64,000 nucleotides of DNA from Gnetum montanum (GCA_015680685.1 MNCI01037513.1:370093-434092), one strand, 5' to 3'; numbered from the stretch's first letter, positions 45,183 through 57,550 are shown. Notes: generated by a model from the letters alone, not told the origin. Numbers and translations are program-made.

Positions 45183-45699
45183 ATCATGTAGTTGTTCTAT
45201 CCAGTCCTTCTTAGGCATGCGAAAGTATGCAAATATGACCTCAAACTTCTCATCATCAATTCATGGATCTCTAATTTTCCAAGCAAGTTTGATGAGTAAT
45301 GAATACTAATTAAGTTAATTGCATTAATGCATTACCCTCACTATAGGGTAGGCTATATCAAAGCATTAGTGTTTTGCTTACATAAATGTACAACCTACCA
45401 TATTTATGGCACCAATTGGTCATTCAATGTAGCAAAACTCTATTAATTTGTAGCCATAAAAGTTCATATAAGCTAATGAGTGCTTGTAATGTGAACTTGA
45501 ATTGATTGTATGAAGTATTATTTGAGTGATATTATACTTGGGTACAATTCATGATGGCAATAACATTGAGATTGATTCACCTTCATTGCAACACTCTAAC
45601 TTAGCTTAATATTTTTTTAATTATAGTTTTCTTCCATTGTTATTTATATTTATACACTTAGCTCTATATTTTAATTCTAAATGTACATTAATGATAGAT

Positions 45700-46865
45700 G
45701 GTTTGGTGGATAGACCAAGAGAAATCAAAACATTGATGAAGGTAGGAATGATGGTTATGATCATGATAGAGATAGAGACCATGAACACGAATATGGGAGA
45801 AGGCACAAAAAATGACCCAAGAGGGATCATGGTTATGATAGAAACCATGATGAATGTGATGATTATGAAGAATCATTGCTTGCTACCATGACCATGATTA
45901 ATATTATGGAGGCTATTTATATTTCAACCAGGCATCAAAAAGATAGTCATATTAAGTGACTTAACATGAACAACATTCCCAAGTTTGAGGAATGATATAT
46001 TGCATATTTATGATTTACAAGCCCTCTGTGGTGCCTATGTCTTGAAAATATTGAGAATAACTATTAAAAGCTTACATTTCTCTGAGACTCATTAGAGGAA
46101 GTAGAGAGCTAGTACTAATCCTTGGAACTAGAATTCATTAAGATGCGGACTATGATGTTGGAGCTATTCGATAAAAAATACCAAACATACTTCAAAATGT
46201 ATAATTAAAGGAAGCCCATTCAAGGGTGTAAGCAGGGTAATCTTGAATCCCTTGATACAACACTAGGAAAATACTATTCTTTGTTGCATAAGTTCATAGG
46301 CCATGACTTTTCTCAAAGGTATTAATTGAGACATCTCATAGATAAGTTGTGAAATAAAATAAGGGAAGTCCTTGGAGTTTATGCCCAAAGTAGACTTTCA
46401 AAGATAAGGGGCCATTGGATCCAAAGGCTAATTGATCATGTAGCTAAAGAAGAAGCAAAGTTATAAAAGAGAGAAAGCACAAAAGAGTACAACACAAATC
46501 TCTCTCTTTGTAAAAGGGATATATGTTAATGTGACTCAAGGAAGGATGAAGATCCTATGGAGGAGGTGATCTAGCAAAATACTTTGTCAATTCAAAAATC
46601 AATTTCAAGCATGGTGATAAAAGTGAAAAAAATATAGGACTTGATGAATGAAAAATTTTCAATTGTACTAAAAATAGTGGAGGTAAAAACAAAGAAAGCT
46701 CTTCCATGAGATGAATATAAGAAAAAGAAGAAAGAAGCACATGTATAGACAAAAATGTAAAATTGCTACAATGGAAGAGGTTATTAACTCAGATTCGATA
46801 GAAGATGATGGATGTGACTTATATTAGTATGAATATCAGAAGGGATGGTTTTCTATTATGACATA
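45700..46865 (+). pseudogene. gag: Element D' gag core (decayed)
   Basis: Acidic His/Asp/Arg-rich linker (45700-45880), then LNMNNIPKFEE (45961), YYSLLHKFIGHDFSQ, REVLGVYAQSRLSKI, VAKEEAKL and a degraded zinc finger near 46808 (GCDLY stop YEYQKGW). Cut by element B at 46866. More damaged than the gag of A or D. Confidence 0.75.
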
Positions 46866-47719
46866 TGATGAGTCCTGATTTGATTAGCCCCAATATCGAA
46901 TACCCGATATCAAAGCCCAGGAAGTGATGTCAGATATCTGATATTGTCTCTTTCGTGTTAGCCTATAAATACAACACTTGGATGCATAGTTGGAATATAG
47001 TTTAGTTCTTAGTTTTTGATAGTCTTTCTTAGGTTTCTGCATTCAAGTTTTGTTATTCTTAGTGCATGCCCATAGTGTGATGTTTGTAATCATATGGTAC
47101 CTTTGTTCAAGCATGACGTACTTGGACATGTTACATGACTAAAAATAAAGATCGAGATTATTTCCAACATTACCACATTCACTTAGATTTATTATTGCTT
47201 TAATTATTTAATTATTTACTATATTCTTTAGTTAAATATTTTCATTTATTGTTATTTACTATTCTTGTTATTAAGTGAAATGATTACAACTTAATCACAA
47301 GTGCTTAAGTGTAAGTACTTGATAATCCAGCAATGTATTGTTTGGCACACCCAGTGACATACCCTTGGCAATCCCAGTGGTAGTTACATGAAGTCCAAGG
47401 AGTGTATGGATGATTAGGAATAGATACTCATCGCACGTAGGCGAGTTTCGGTTTTACTTTCCATTGTTCATTAGTGTAATTTATTTATTTCTTTACTATC
47501 ATTAGGAGCAACATAGGATTAGATAACATCATATGTCTGACTTTAGACTAAACCATACATGACAAAGCTACCACTAGTCTAAGTGGGAAGATAGCGAACT
47601 ATGGTCAAAGCATAACGATCTAGATGCCACAACTAGTCCCATCCATGGAATTTGATTGGATCATGAGTGAATACTTGTGATTTATATGGTTGAGTGTAGG
47701 GGTACCTCATTGCTCATGA
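46866..47719 (+). mobile_element. Element B 5' LTR (854 bp)
   Basis: TGATGAGTCC..CTCATGA (terminal TCA mutated to TGA). GATATC palindromes 46890-46950, TATAAATA 46964-46971. Primer-binding site TGGTACCATTACCAGGGAT at 47721-47739, only transitions away from the tRNA-Asp type. Confidence 0.85.
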
Positions 47720-47842
47720 TTGGTACCATTACCAGGGATGGTGCTAGTTATCTAGATTAGTTACATCATACACGATCGCTGTAAAGGTATTAATGATATA
47801 TCCTTCAGAAAATATTAAAACATACACCATAAGCCAATGATA

Positions 47843-50117
47843 ATGTCTCTTCCACAAGGAAGCAATAATGCATTGTATAACGAAAACATTCATTGGAGAA
47901 CTAATGAGATATATAGTGAGGAAAATTGGAGTGACCAACCTTATCTAGGGGTTTCTTATGTTCATGACCACTTTGGCTACATTGACCTATGGTAGACAAT
48001 CTTGGAGGAGATGACATAAGTCCTAAACTAGGGAAGGCTTCAAGGCCTAATACCTCCTTGAAACTAAGATATGATAAATTAAGGGACCCTGGGGAATACC
48101 ATAGAAGCCATGAAAATCCTTCCAGTTCCTCATCTTCCTCTTTCCTTTCAACGTCTAATTTTGACAAAGATGAATGTAGGTATGAAGATAAAGCTCCACT
48201 GAAGGGTTAGAACAGAAATAAAAATTGAGCTCGCAGGAACACTCATAGTCATCAACATGAACATAAACAAAATTGTCACAATCAACTAAATAGAAATTTT
48301 CATCACAACCTATCTAATGATCATGAATCCTTATTGGCCACTAAGAGCCTAATGTAGATCACAAAGGCAATTAGGATATCCCATGGGCATCACAAAGAGA
48401 GTCACCAACCCAGGCTTAATATGAATAACATTCCTAAATTTGCAAGAGGCTATGATTCAGATCCACAACATCATTTACAAGCCTTCCACGATGCTTGTGC
48501 TTTCTACAACATTGAAAGTGGGTGGAAAAAGCTTAAGCTCTTTCCTAGGATACTAATTAATAGAGCTAAAGTGTGGTATAGATTGTTAAAACAAAATTCA
48601 ATTTAACAATGGTCCACAATGTTGGAACTCTTCAATGAGAAATACCAGACTTGTGCAAGGGTGTTCAACTTGAAGAGATAGATCCAAGGATGGAAGCAAG
48701 AACAATATGAACCCTTGGACATGGCCTTAGTTAGATATTATTCTCTGCTAAATAGATTCCCAGGTTATGGTTTCTCTGAGGAAAGACAACTTTTCCACAT
48801 CATAGATGGACTTCATAATGAAATGAGGGAGACCCTTGGGATGTATGCTCCAAGTTAATTATACGAGCTACAAGCCCATAAAATATGAGGACTAATCAAG
48901 CATGTGGCAAAAGAAGAAGGAGAGATATGTAAATGGGAGACTATTAAGAAATATTAGTGGGACCTAACTCTTCAATAGAAGGAGGTCCATATCTATGGTA
49001 AGGAGAAAGAAACTATTGTCAATAAGGTGATTTCATAACAAACCTTGTCAATACAGAAGCCTATTGATGAACTTGAACTAAAGTTTAATAGGATGTCAAA
49101 ATGGATATATGAAAATGTTACAACTCTCATTGAGATGATAGGGTAGAGGATCATGCAAAAAAAGCTAGGAGATCACAATAAATAAAGGATACAAAACAAA
49201 GAAACAGCTAGGAACACTTTTTGGTAAACAAGAAAAATGGCTGACGAAAGTGAGGCTATAGACTCAACCATAGAAGAAGAAAATGGATGTGACATTTTCA
49301 TATATGAACATTAGAAGGGCCATTTCCCAGTCTTGTTACATCTACATGAGTATTGGGCAGGTGCCTTAAATCCAAAGTTTGTATAGAAGCACATGCCTAG
49401 GAGATTTCCTCTTCCACAATGTAATTATAAATAGTCCCACGGCCAATCATACCATCCTAGGGGGACTTATTACCAACCTTAACACCATCATCAACCATAA
49501 TGGAAACAACCATAGTTGTGGGGGAGGCCATCGCCAAATCAATCGTATCCTTCCTATATGATGAAACAACATGACTATTATGTTCAACACCCTGTTTCTC
49601 TAACTAGTTCTATGTCCTCTACTTCAAATCATCACTATAACTCTCTTGAGTACCTTGCACCTCTTACCATCCATCCTACCCTCAATATTCTCATACTCCA
49701 CCTCATCACATGCCACCACCAAGGACACATGAAGGTTTTGCACCACAATATCAACAAACAAATGCCACTTGTGTTGCAATTGTGCATAGACATGCTAACA
49801 CTGGTAGCTCTCAGCTACCATGTCAAAAACATTCCTTCTTTAGAAAAGGTCATTAGCTAAAGCAAAAGAATCATGGATCTACCACATCATCTAAACTAGT
49901 ATAGTGCCAATTTGGTGTAATGCCTCCCTTTTTATCACCACCATCCTTTGATCCTATACAAGGGCCACCATCCATCATTACTCCAATTCCAAACCCAAGC
50001 AATGAATCTACAAGCATGGGAAGACCAACAAATCCATGCATTCCATATCATGATCAAGGGTGTAATTCTGGGCTTGACATCCATCACATTAACACACCTC
50101 ATATACTAACCCACTAG
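47843..50117 (+). pseudogene. gag: Element B gag (decayed)
   Basis: Starts MSLPQGSNNALYNENIHWRT, close to element A's MSLSQDSDNATTGKVIHWRT. Core at about 48418-48860: MNNIPKFARGYDSDPQHHLQ, AFHDACAFYNIESGWKKLKL, FPRILINRAKVWY, FNEKYQTCARVF, YYSLLNRFPGYGFSEERQLF, RETLGMYAPS. The zinc finger near 49285 is degraded (GCDIFIYEH), followed by LLHLHEYWAGALNPKFV. The tail is His/Pro/Gln-rich. Confidence 0.85.
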
Positions 50118-50119
50118 AC

Positions 50120-50412
50120 ATTTTCCAATCAAGTGTGTGACCAACAATTTTTCTACCAAGCCATCGCAACATCAAAAGACACCTAGTGGCTAGGGAATGA
50201 ATAGTTACTAATGTTTTATACATGCATGGACCCTATCCACTTATTAATCCTTGTCATAGCCAAATGTTTAGTCATGGGGGTCACCCCCATTCAATATTCA
50301 TCATTCATAAGTGTTTTTCATCTTTTCATTTCTTGATAGAATTTTTCTTATTCTTTTTAACTTTTTCTATTTGTTGTTTTCATCTTCTTTGTTAGTAATC
50401 TCACTTGTGAAT
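50120..50412 (+). other. Element B gag tail end and second polypurine-like motif
   Basis: GTTTAGTCATGGGGGTCACC (from 50269) includes a short inverted repeat ATGGGGG-TCA-CCCCCAT (50274-50290). The T-rich start of the 3' region follows. Element A is inserted at 50418, with the target duplication at 50413-50417. Confidence 0.55.
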
Positions 50413-50417
50413 AAAAC

Positions 50418-51235
50418 TGATGAATCGTGATTCATTAGACCACGATATCGTGGCCTGGCTAGCAATATCATATACACGATATCACGATTCTCATGTGAGC
50501 CTATAAACACACAATGGGACGCATGGGAAAGTCAATAAGGAAGGTCAGTTTAGTGTTAGAGTAGAGCTTTTTGTCATTTTTTCCTCTCAACTCTTTTCCC
50601 ACAATGCATGCCCGTAGTGTGATGATTGTAATTATATGACACCTTTATTTGAGTGTAATGTACTTGGACATGCACATGATCAAAAAATAAAGATCAAGAT
50701 TACTTCATCATTACAACATTCCCTTAGTTTAATTATTTAATTGTTATTGTTATTTATTGCTTTCATAGTTAATATCTCTTCACCCTAAACTCCTTAAATG
50801 TGAAATGAGTACAACTTAATAATGAGCATTCAAGTGTGACTACTTGGTATCCTAGTAGTGTACCTAGGCCATGCGTTTGGTAATCCTAGTAGTAGTCATG
50901 CACAAGGTCCAAGATGTGTACAGATGATTAAGGAACGGATGCTCATCACACTTAGGCTAGCTTAGGTTCTCTCTCCCTTTTCCTCCTAGCTTAATTAAAG
51001 TTATTTTCCATTGCCTCAAGGAGTAGCACTAGGTTAGAAACCACATCATACACCTCACTCTGGAGTAAACCATACATGACAAAGCAAAAACTAATCTAGG
51101 TGGGAAGACAGTGAATTGCGATCAGCAAGTAACTATCTAGATACCACAACTAGCCCGTATGCGGAGTTTGACCAAATTATGCATGAAATGCTCGTATTCA
51201 TATGGTTGAATGTAGGGGTACCTTGCCACTCATCA
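50418..51235 (+). mobile_element. Element A 5' LTR (818 bp)
   Basis: TGATGAATCG..CACTCATCA. Palindromes CACGATATCGTG and ATACACGATATCACG (50448-50487), TATAAACA 50512-50519, AATAAA near 50686. In its first 114 bases it differs from the 3' LTR at 14 positions by my count, all transitions. Primer-binding site TGGTGCTGTTGCTGAGGA at 51237-51254. Confidence 0.95.
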
Positions 51236-51368
51236 TTGGTGCTGTTGCTGAGGACGATGCTAGTTATTTAGATGAGTTATATCACACAAGATCGATGTAA
51301 CAAAGTATTCACGATATATCTCTTAGAAAAGAAATTAATTTTAATTAAGGCACACATGGTTCACAACA

Positions 51369-52690
51369 ATGTCTCTCTCACAAGACTCTGACAATGCAAC
51401 AACAGGTAAGGTAATTCATTGGAGAACCAACAAACTCTATGATGATGAAGATAAAGTTTGGAGTACTCAATCTTATGCAGGAGTCCCCTACGTTCATGAA
51501 CACCCCAATGATACTCAAAGACTTTCGTCATCCAACTTTAACACCTCTATTAAGGATGAGACATCCCATAGAACGAGGAGGCCCAAAAGGCCTAGGACCT
51601 TCTCAATAACTAATAAGAACTTATTTAGGGATGATTGGAAGACTTACAAAAGTCATAACTAGTTTTATAGTTCCCTCTCTTCCTCTACTCCTTCAACATC
51701 AGATTATGACATGAATGACTATCTTTCAAGGATTAGTGTAGAACTAAAAATCGAGCTCACAAAGAAAATTGAGAATGCCAACATGAACAAGGACAACATC
51801 ATCTCAACTTGCAAACGCACAACCTACTTAGTGACGATGAACCCCTACTGGCCACTAAGAGCCTAATGCCTATACAAGAGGCCATGCAAATATCCTACAA
51901 GCATCGTAAAGAAAGTTGTCTACCCAAGCTTGATTTAAACAACTTTCCCAAGTTCGCAGGAGGCTATGATTCAGATTTGCAACATTATCTACAAGTCTTC
52001 TACGATGCCTATGTATGGAATAATATTGATAATGGGTGGCAAAAACTTAAGCTCTTTCCTATGACACTCGTTGGCCAAGCAAAAGTGTGGTATATATTGT
52101 TAAAACCAAAATCAATTCGTAGTTGGCCAACAATGGTAGAACTCTTCAACAAAAGATATCAAACTTATGTAAGAGTGTCAGCATTGAGGAGACAAATCCA
52201 AAAGTGGAAACAAATGCAACACAAACCCTTGGACATGGCCTAGAAAGATATTATGCACTGTTAAAAAACTTCCCAAGCCATGGGTTCTTTGAGGAGAGGC
52301 TAATGTATCACATCATGGATGGGCTCNNNNNNNNNNNNNNNNNNNNNNNNNNNNNNNNNNNNNNNNNNNNNNNNNNNNNNNNNNNNNNNNNNNNNNNNNN
52401 NNNNNNNNNNNNNNNNNNNNNNNNNNNNNNNNNNNNNNNNNNNNNNNNNNNNNNNNNNNNNNNNNNNNNNNNNNNNNNNNNNNNNNNNNNNNNNNNNNNN
52501 NNNNNNNNNNNNNNNNNNNNNNNNNNNNNNNNNNNNNNNNNNNNNNNNNNNNNNNNNNNNAGAATAAGGATAAGAACTCAATTGCTAATCATACATATCA
52601 ATGTAATGTTTGCCTGTATAATCATCCCAAAGGTCAATGCCCAATATTTTCACATTTACATAAACATTGGGGAAGAATGTTACATCTAGA
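51369..52690 (+). pseudogene. gag: Element A gag (best preserved, interrupted by N run)
   Basis: Start MSLSQDSDNATTGKVIHWRT with a basic RTRRPKRPRTF stretch. A frameshift near 51660-51810 precedes the core (51920-52240): LDLNNFPKFAGGYDSDLQHY, WNNIDNGWQKLKLFPMTLVG, AKVWYILLKPKSI, FNKRYQTYVRVSALRRQIQK, then YALLKNFPSHGFFEERLMYH. After the N run comes the zinc finger CNVCLYNHPKGQC and IFSHLHKHWGRM (52600-52690). The product would form particles; no catalytic domains follow. Confidence 0.85.
52327..52560. other. Assembly gap (N run, 234 positions)
   Basis: Sequence unknown. It falls within the gag region of A between the capsid-like core and the zinc finger. From B, about that much gag is expected, so the gap size may be close to real. 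Confidence 0.95.
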
Positions 52691-53510
52691 GTTCATACAA
52701 AAATACTGTGTTCAATCACAGTGGAAAAAATCTGAGTCATGGGGGAAGCCACCCCCAAACTGGTTACACCCTTCTATCATCTGAACCCAAGTGCTTATCA
52801 AGTCCAACATCCTGTTTCCCCAACTGGGTCAATGTCCTCTATCTCACCACATTATTATTATTCTCCTCAATACTATCAACCTGTATCCTCACCAACATGA
52901 CCACCACCTTGGGTACCTTACACTTCTCATCAATTTTAAAATTCTCATCCTTCACCTCCTTCTACATCGCCACCAATTGTACCTAAAGGATTTGCACCAC
53001 AGCATCAACCCACAAATGTTACTTGTGCTTCTACTATCAACAATGGTGGGAATCCTCTGCAACATCATAGGCATCCCTTCTTTAGACGTGACCGTAGAAA
53101 GGGACACCATAGTTTAGAAACCATTGCATCCGCCAACTCAACACAAGTCCAACACTATGGTGCATCTTCCTCTTTGAACCCAATGCCTCATGTTACCTTC
53201 TCAGGGCCACCACTCAATACTCTAACAACTATGCAGCCCAATGAATATAGCTACATGGGGAGACATGTTGATCCTTGCATACCATCTTATAGTCACAAGT
53301 ACCATAGTGGGTCAACTCCTTATAAATTAACCACATCTTATAACTTGCCCCACTATGTCAACTTTAATCAAGTGTGTGAACCCCAATGGGGTAAGTATGA
53401 CCAGATCCCAATATTTCCAACATGCAAGGATCCTAACCTTTCATTTATTAATTCTAGCCATGCTCAACCATTTAGTTATGGGGGGTATCCCCTATTCTAA
53501 CAATAGTAGA
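52691..53510 (+). pseudogene. Element A gag C-terminal tail
   Basis: Low-complexity His/Pro/Gln/Tyr/Ser-rich text, readable in pieces as NPMPHVTFSGPPLNTLTTMQ and GRHVDPCIPSYSHKYHSGST; the same Tyr/Pro-rich tail follows the zinc finger in B, C, D and D'. It ends at the second polypurine-like motif CATTTAGTTATGGGGGGTAT (about 53469-53488). Confidence 0.6.
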
Positions 53511-54857
53511 ATTAATAAATGTTTTCCTTTTCTTTAATTTTACAAGTTTTTATTTTCCAGTTTTTCATCTTTCAATTTATTGTTTTTTCTTTTTGTCTTT
53601 TTATGAGTAATCTCATCTATGAATAAAACACTCATGTGACTCATTGGTTGAGGTGTTATTCTATGCTATCAAGTCTTAGGTGACTAATTATTTGGACAGC
53701 GAGCCCATCACATCCACCCAACCATTCTATTAATAAGAGGTTTTACTCGGGGTACGATGATATTCTTAACATCATTAAAACTTAAAGTAATTTTGTGCTC
53801 ATTATACCTAGAGTGAAGAAGGATGGACTAAGTAGGAATGACTAGGGTGTGACATAAAGGGGACTTGTGGATTCTCTTTGGTGACAATTGTAGGAGTTAC
53901 CGTGTAGCTTGGGTGTACTAAGATCCTTGTAGATCTAACGAAAAATGGGAGTAAGAGTAATCAAGGCACTCACTCAAGAAAACCAATGCTATTCTAGGGG
54001 GTCCCACTGGAATGACATGCATCCATGCTTAAAGGTAGGTGGCTTCTCTGGATTAAGCATTCAAAAAAAAAACAAAACAAAAAAAAAGCAAGAAGAGTGT
54101 GCCAATGTGGCCACACAAAAAGAAAAAGAAAAGATCTAGCTCAAAGTATCACAAAGCAATTCTGAATCACTCCTCCCTTGAACAAAACGCCAAGTGATCG
54201 TATGCCTTGTTATCATGGTACTCTTATGGTTGTCCATCATGGGATAAAATAATGCGATGTCACTAATCAGAGGAATGGACTTTATCTTGATTTTAGAGTG
54301 ACAGGTGAATGACACATTAATCACATCCTACACTCAAGATTCATTGTACCTTGGGTTAGCTACCTCATGTCCCAATCTTTGCAAACCCTTCTACAATTCA
54401 CCGCATCTCATTGTTCATGTATTTGTGACTCATGTCTTGTGTAGCATTGAATTCATACCTCATCACAGTGGTATCTACATGTGTGTGTTTTGTGGAACTG
54501 GTGTGGATTACATTTAACCCTTCTAGTGCCTATGGACATTTTAAGGTGTGGTTACGCAAGGGCATTATAGGTTGGAACCTGCTTTGGGGAGGACCCACTT
54601 GTGTGACTTCTGTAATTTGTACTTTTTGCACACCACCACATCATTTTATACCCTTCAAGAACTTCATTGCCAAATCTATTCTTTCCTTTAGCATCATTTT
54701 ATCAAACATTCCTCAAAACCATTACGTGTCCTCTGATGTGTCACCTAAACAAACAAGGTCTGACATTAAACTTTTAGGGCAACTTCCTTGAAAAAATTTC
54801 TAGCTCTAAAATCACACTAAGTAAAGAATTCAACATTTATTAAAGGCAATGAGTAAG
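53511..54857 (+). other. Element A 3' non-coding region
   Basis: T-rich start, the conserved block AGCGAGCCCATCACATCCAC with ATTAATAAGAGGTT (53700-53745), and the GAGTAAG|GTATGA donor at 54857/54858. The U3-like module seen in B and D at the matching place is absent here. No gene recognised. Confidence 0.55.
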
Positions 54858-55365
54858 GTATGAAATAATTGAACTTCTCTTAATAACCTTACTAATAATT
54901 AATCTTTGTGTGATTATAGATGGCCCCTAAAAGAGGACAATAAGGAGGGCCTTCTCAAGGTGCGACTGAATGTCCAGGGGGAGGTAGAGACCAAGGACCT
55001 CATGCAGAACATGAAGAGTAGAAGGCACAATCATTCAACATCCATCAAGGACCTCTTGTCACTGCACAATCTAGCTAAAAAAAGGTGGAGAGGTCAGGGC
55101 CCAAACCTATGAAGAGGAACAACGACTATTTGTAGCATAGCATGTCAAGGCCAATCAAGTGTTCCCGTAGCTGCTGTGTCCATGAGAAGTGCCAACTTCA
55201 TCAAACATTGGAACATCAACATGGATGGCTCATAATCCTTGGATAGAAGGGGAGAAACGTCAGGTGCTTCTTCAATGGTATCAATCTTAGAATCCTAGTG
55301 CACAGGATAAAGGGGAAGTAACCCATGGAGGAGCCACCGCTACCTGGAACCACATGACTTCCATA
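54858..55365 (+). pseudogene. Element A ORF3: only the two ends remain
   Basis: Candidate intron 54858-54919 (62 nt, both GT and AG intact) ends directly before ATG 54920: MAPKRGQ, GGPSQGATECPGGGRDQGPH, AQSFNIHQGPLVTAQS. Near 55085 the frame jumps to the C-terminal end EEEQRLFVA, HVKANQVFP, WMAHNPWIEGEKRQVLLQWY, DKGEVTHGGATATWNHM. The domain and coiled coil found in B are missing, probably by internal deletion. Confidence 0.6.
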
Positions 55366-55538
55366 AAATTTTGTAATTTTTGTGTTCATGTCCCAATTTT
55401 GTTGTATTCAATTCTTTACTGCGGCATGAATGAAGTCCCAGTTAGTTAATAATCCCATACCTATCCATTGTGTAATTAATAGGACTTGTTCTCATTTTGT
55501 TTGACTCGAGGATGAGTTTTCATTTAGTCGTGGGGGTA

Positions 55539-56356
55539 TGATGAATCGTGATTCATTAGACCATGATATCGCAGCTTGGCTAGCAATATCGTATACACAA
55601 TATCACAGTTCCTATGTGAGCCTATAAATACACAATGGGGCACACGGGAAAGTCAATAAGGAAGGTTAGTTTAGTGTTAGAGTAGAGTCTTTTTGTCATT
55701 TTTTCCTCTCAACTCTTTTCCCCCAATGCATGCCCACAGTGTGATGATTGTAATTGTATGGCACCTTTATTCAAGTGTGACATACTTGGACACACACATG
55801 ATTGGAAATAAAGATCGAGATTACTTCATCATTGCAAAATTCACTTAGTTTAATTATTTAATTTTTATTGTTATTTATTGCTTTCGTAGTTAATATCTCT
55901 TCACCCTAAACTCCTTAAATGCAGAATGAGTACGAGTTAATCATGAGCATTCAAGTGTGACTACTTGGTATTCCAATAGTGTAACTAGGCCATGCGCTTG
56001 GTAATCCTAGTAGTAGTTATGCATAAGGTCCAAGATATGTACGGATGATTAAGGAACATATGCTCATCGCACTTAGGCTAGCTTAGATTCTCTGTTCCTT
56101 TTCCTCCTAGCTTAATTAAAGTTATTTTCCATTGCCTCTAGGAGTAGCACTAGGTTAGAAACCACATCATACACCTCACTCTAGACTAAACCATACGTGA
56201 TAAAGCAAAAACTAGTCTAGGTTAGAAGACAGTGAACCACAATTAGCGAGTAACTATCTAGATACCACAACTAGCTTGTTTGTGGAGTTCGATCAGATTG
56301 TGCATGAAACACTTGTATTCGTATGGTTTAGTGTAGGGGTACCTCGTCACTCATCA
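55539..56356 (+). mobile_element. Element A 3' LTR (818 bp)
   Basis: Preceded by GTGGGGGTA polypurine tract (55530-55538). Same length and landmarks as the 5' copy; TATAAATA 55623-55630; ends CACTCATCA. Confidence 0.95.
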
Positions 56357-56361
56357 AAAAC

Positions 56362-57545
56362 AATCATGTTGCCCATTGAGATGAGGTTTTTTCTATGTTG
56401 TCAAGTCATAAGGGATTGATTATTTGAATAGTGAGACCACGTCATCCATCCATCCATTCCATTAATAAGAGGTTCTTACTATGATCATAATGATATTCTT
56501 TTCATCATCCAACCTAAAAATAAATTCATAATAATTTTGTCTAGATAGAAGAGTGTAGAACCAAGGTGGAATGTAAGGGGTGTGACATCAAGGGAATTTG
56601 TGAATTCTTTTTGGCCACTTCTGTATGTTCTATCATGTTGCTAAGGTTGTAATTATATTCTAGTGGATCTAACAAAAAATGAGTGTAAAAGTATCATAAA
56701 GAGGTACTCAATAGATTTTGTAGGTCCCACTGGAAAGATATGTACACATGCTTGAAGGTTGGAGGCTTTTCAGAACTTCCAAAAAAATGAAAAGAGTTGT
56801 GCCATAAATAAGCTCCTTCCTTGGACAAAATTCCAACTGATGTTACTCCTTGAAACTATGATAGTCTTATGGTTGTCTACTGATGTGATGAAACGATGCG
56901 ATGTCATTGACATGTGGTTTGAACCTGGTTTGAATCTTGGAAAGGACTTATCATTATTTAACCATTAATAACACACAAGGATTCATTATGCCCATGGTAA
57001 GGCACATCATGTCCCAATTTCTACAATCCTTTCTATAGTCCATCTCATCTCTTTATTCATTTGATCCTAACTTGGGGTCTTGTGTAATGTAGAGTTATTA
57101 TCTGAAATCGGTGGTTTTAACATGTGTGTTTTTTTGCACAAGTATGCATTGCACGCAACCACTTTACTGCCTATGGAAATTTTTAGGTGTGGTTACATGA
57201 GGGCATCATAGGCTAAAGCCTACTCTGGGGAGGATCCACTTATGTAATTTTTGTATCTTGTACTTATTTGACACAACCACATCATTCTTAACCTTCTAAG
57301 CACATAATTGTTAAATTTCATAGTTTCCCTTCTCATGTACCTTAATCCATCCACAACTTCAATTTTAATATCCTTTCTCTTGCTTCTTCCAAAGTTTTTC
57401 ATATCAACTACTTCATTTTCTCACACTTTTGATGCCTCAAATTGATTTTTCACTTACCCCAAAACTATGGACCTAACCTCAAACCTTCCAACCAATCATA
57501 GAGCTCCATTTGCCATGCTCAATTGCTCCATTTAATGCATATTCT
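56362..57545 (+). other. Element B 3' non-coding region, first part
   Basis: Continues directly from 50412 when A is removed. Contains the conserved CATCATCCATCCATCCATTC block (about 56442-56470). No gene recognised; open frames here are short and unmatched. Confidence 0.55.
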
Positions 57546-57550
57546 TGGAC

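Larger units (their letters stand above)
36111..45187 (+). mobile_element. Element C: Athila-like gag-pro-(RT deleted)-RNase H-integrase
   Basis: Element 36116-45182, target duplication ATCAT at 36111-36115 and 45183-45187. LTRs are both 883 bp. It has a primer-binding site, gag, protease, remnants of the RT N-terminal edge, RNase H, integrase, a 3' region and a polypurine tract. It is the only Athila-like element here with pol. RT is missing as a block. Confidence 0.9.
50413..56361 (+). mobile_element. Element A: non-autonomous gag plus ORF3-ends retrotransposon
   Basis: Element 50418-56356 with perfect target duplication AAAAC (50413-50417, 56357-56361) and 818-bp LTRs. It has the best-preserved gag, then the 3' region and an ORF3 reduced to its two ends; no protease or pol. 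It contains a 234-base run of N (52327-52560). It is the youngest layer of its stack, being nested in B. Confidence 0.95.

Noticed and set aside
52300-52689. Open frames made mostly of X
   Set aside because: They run through the N gap and have no information content.
54432-54791. 119-codon + frame in the 3' region of A
   Set aside because: It is not kept in the homologous regions of B, C or D.
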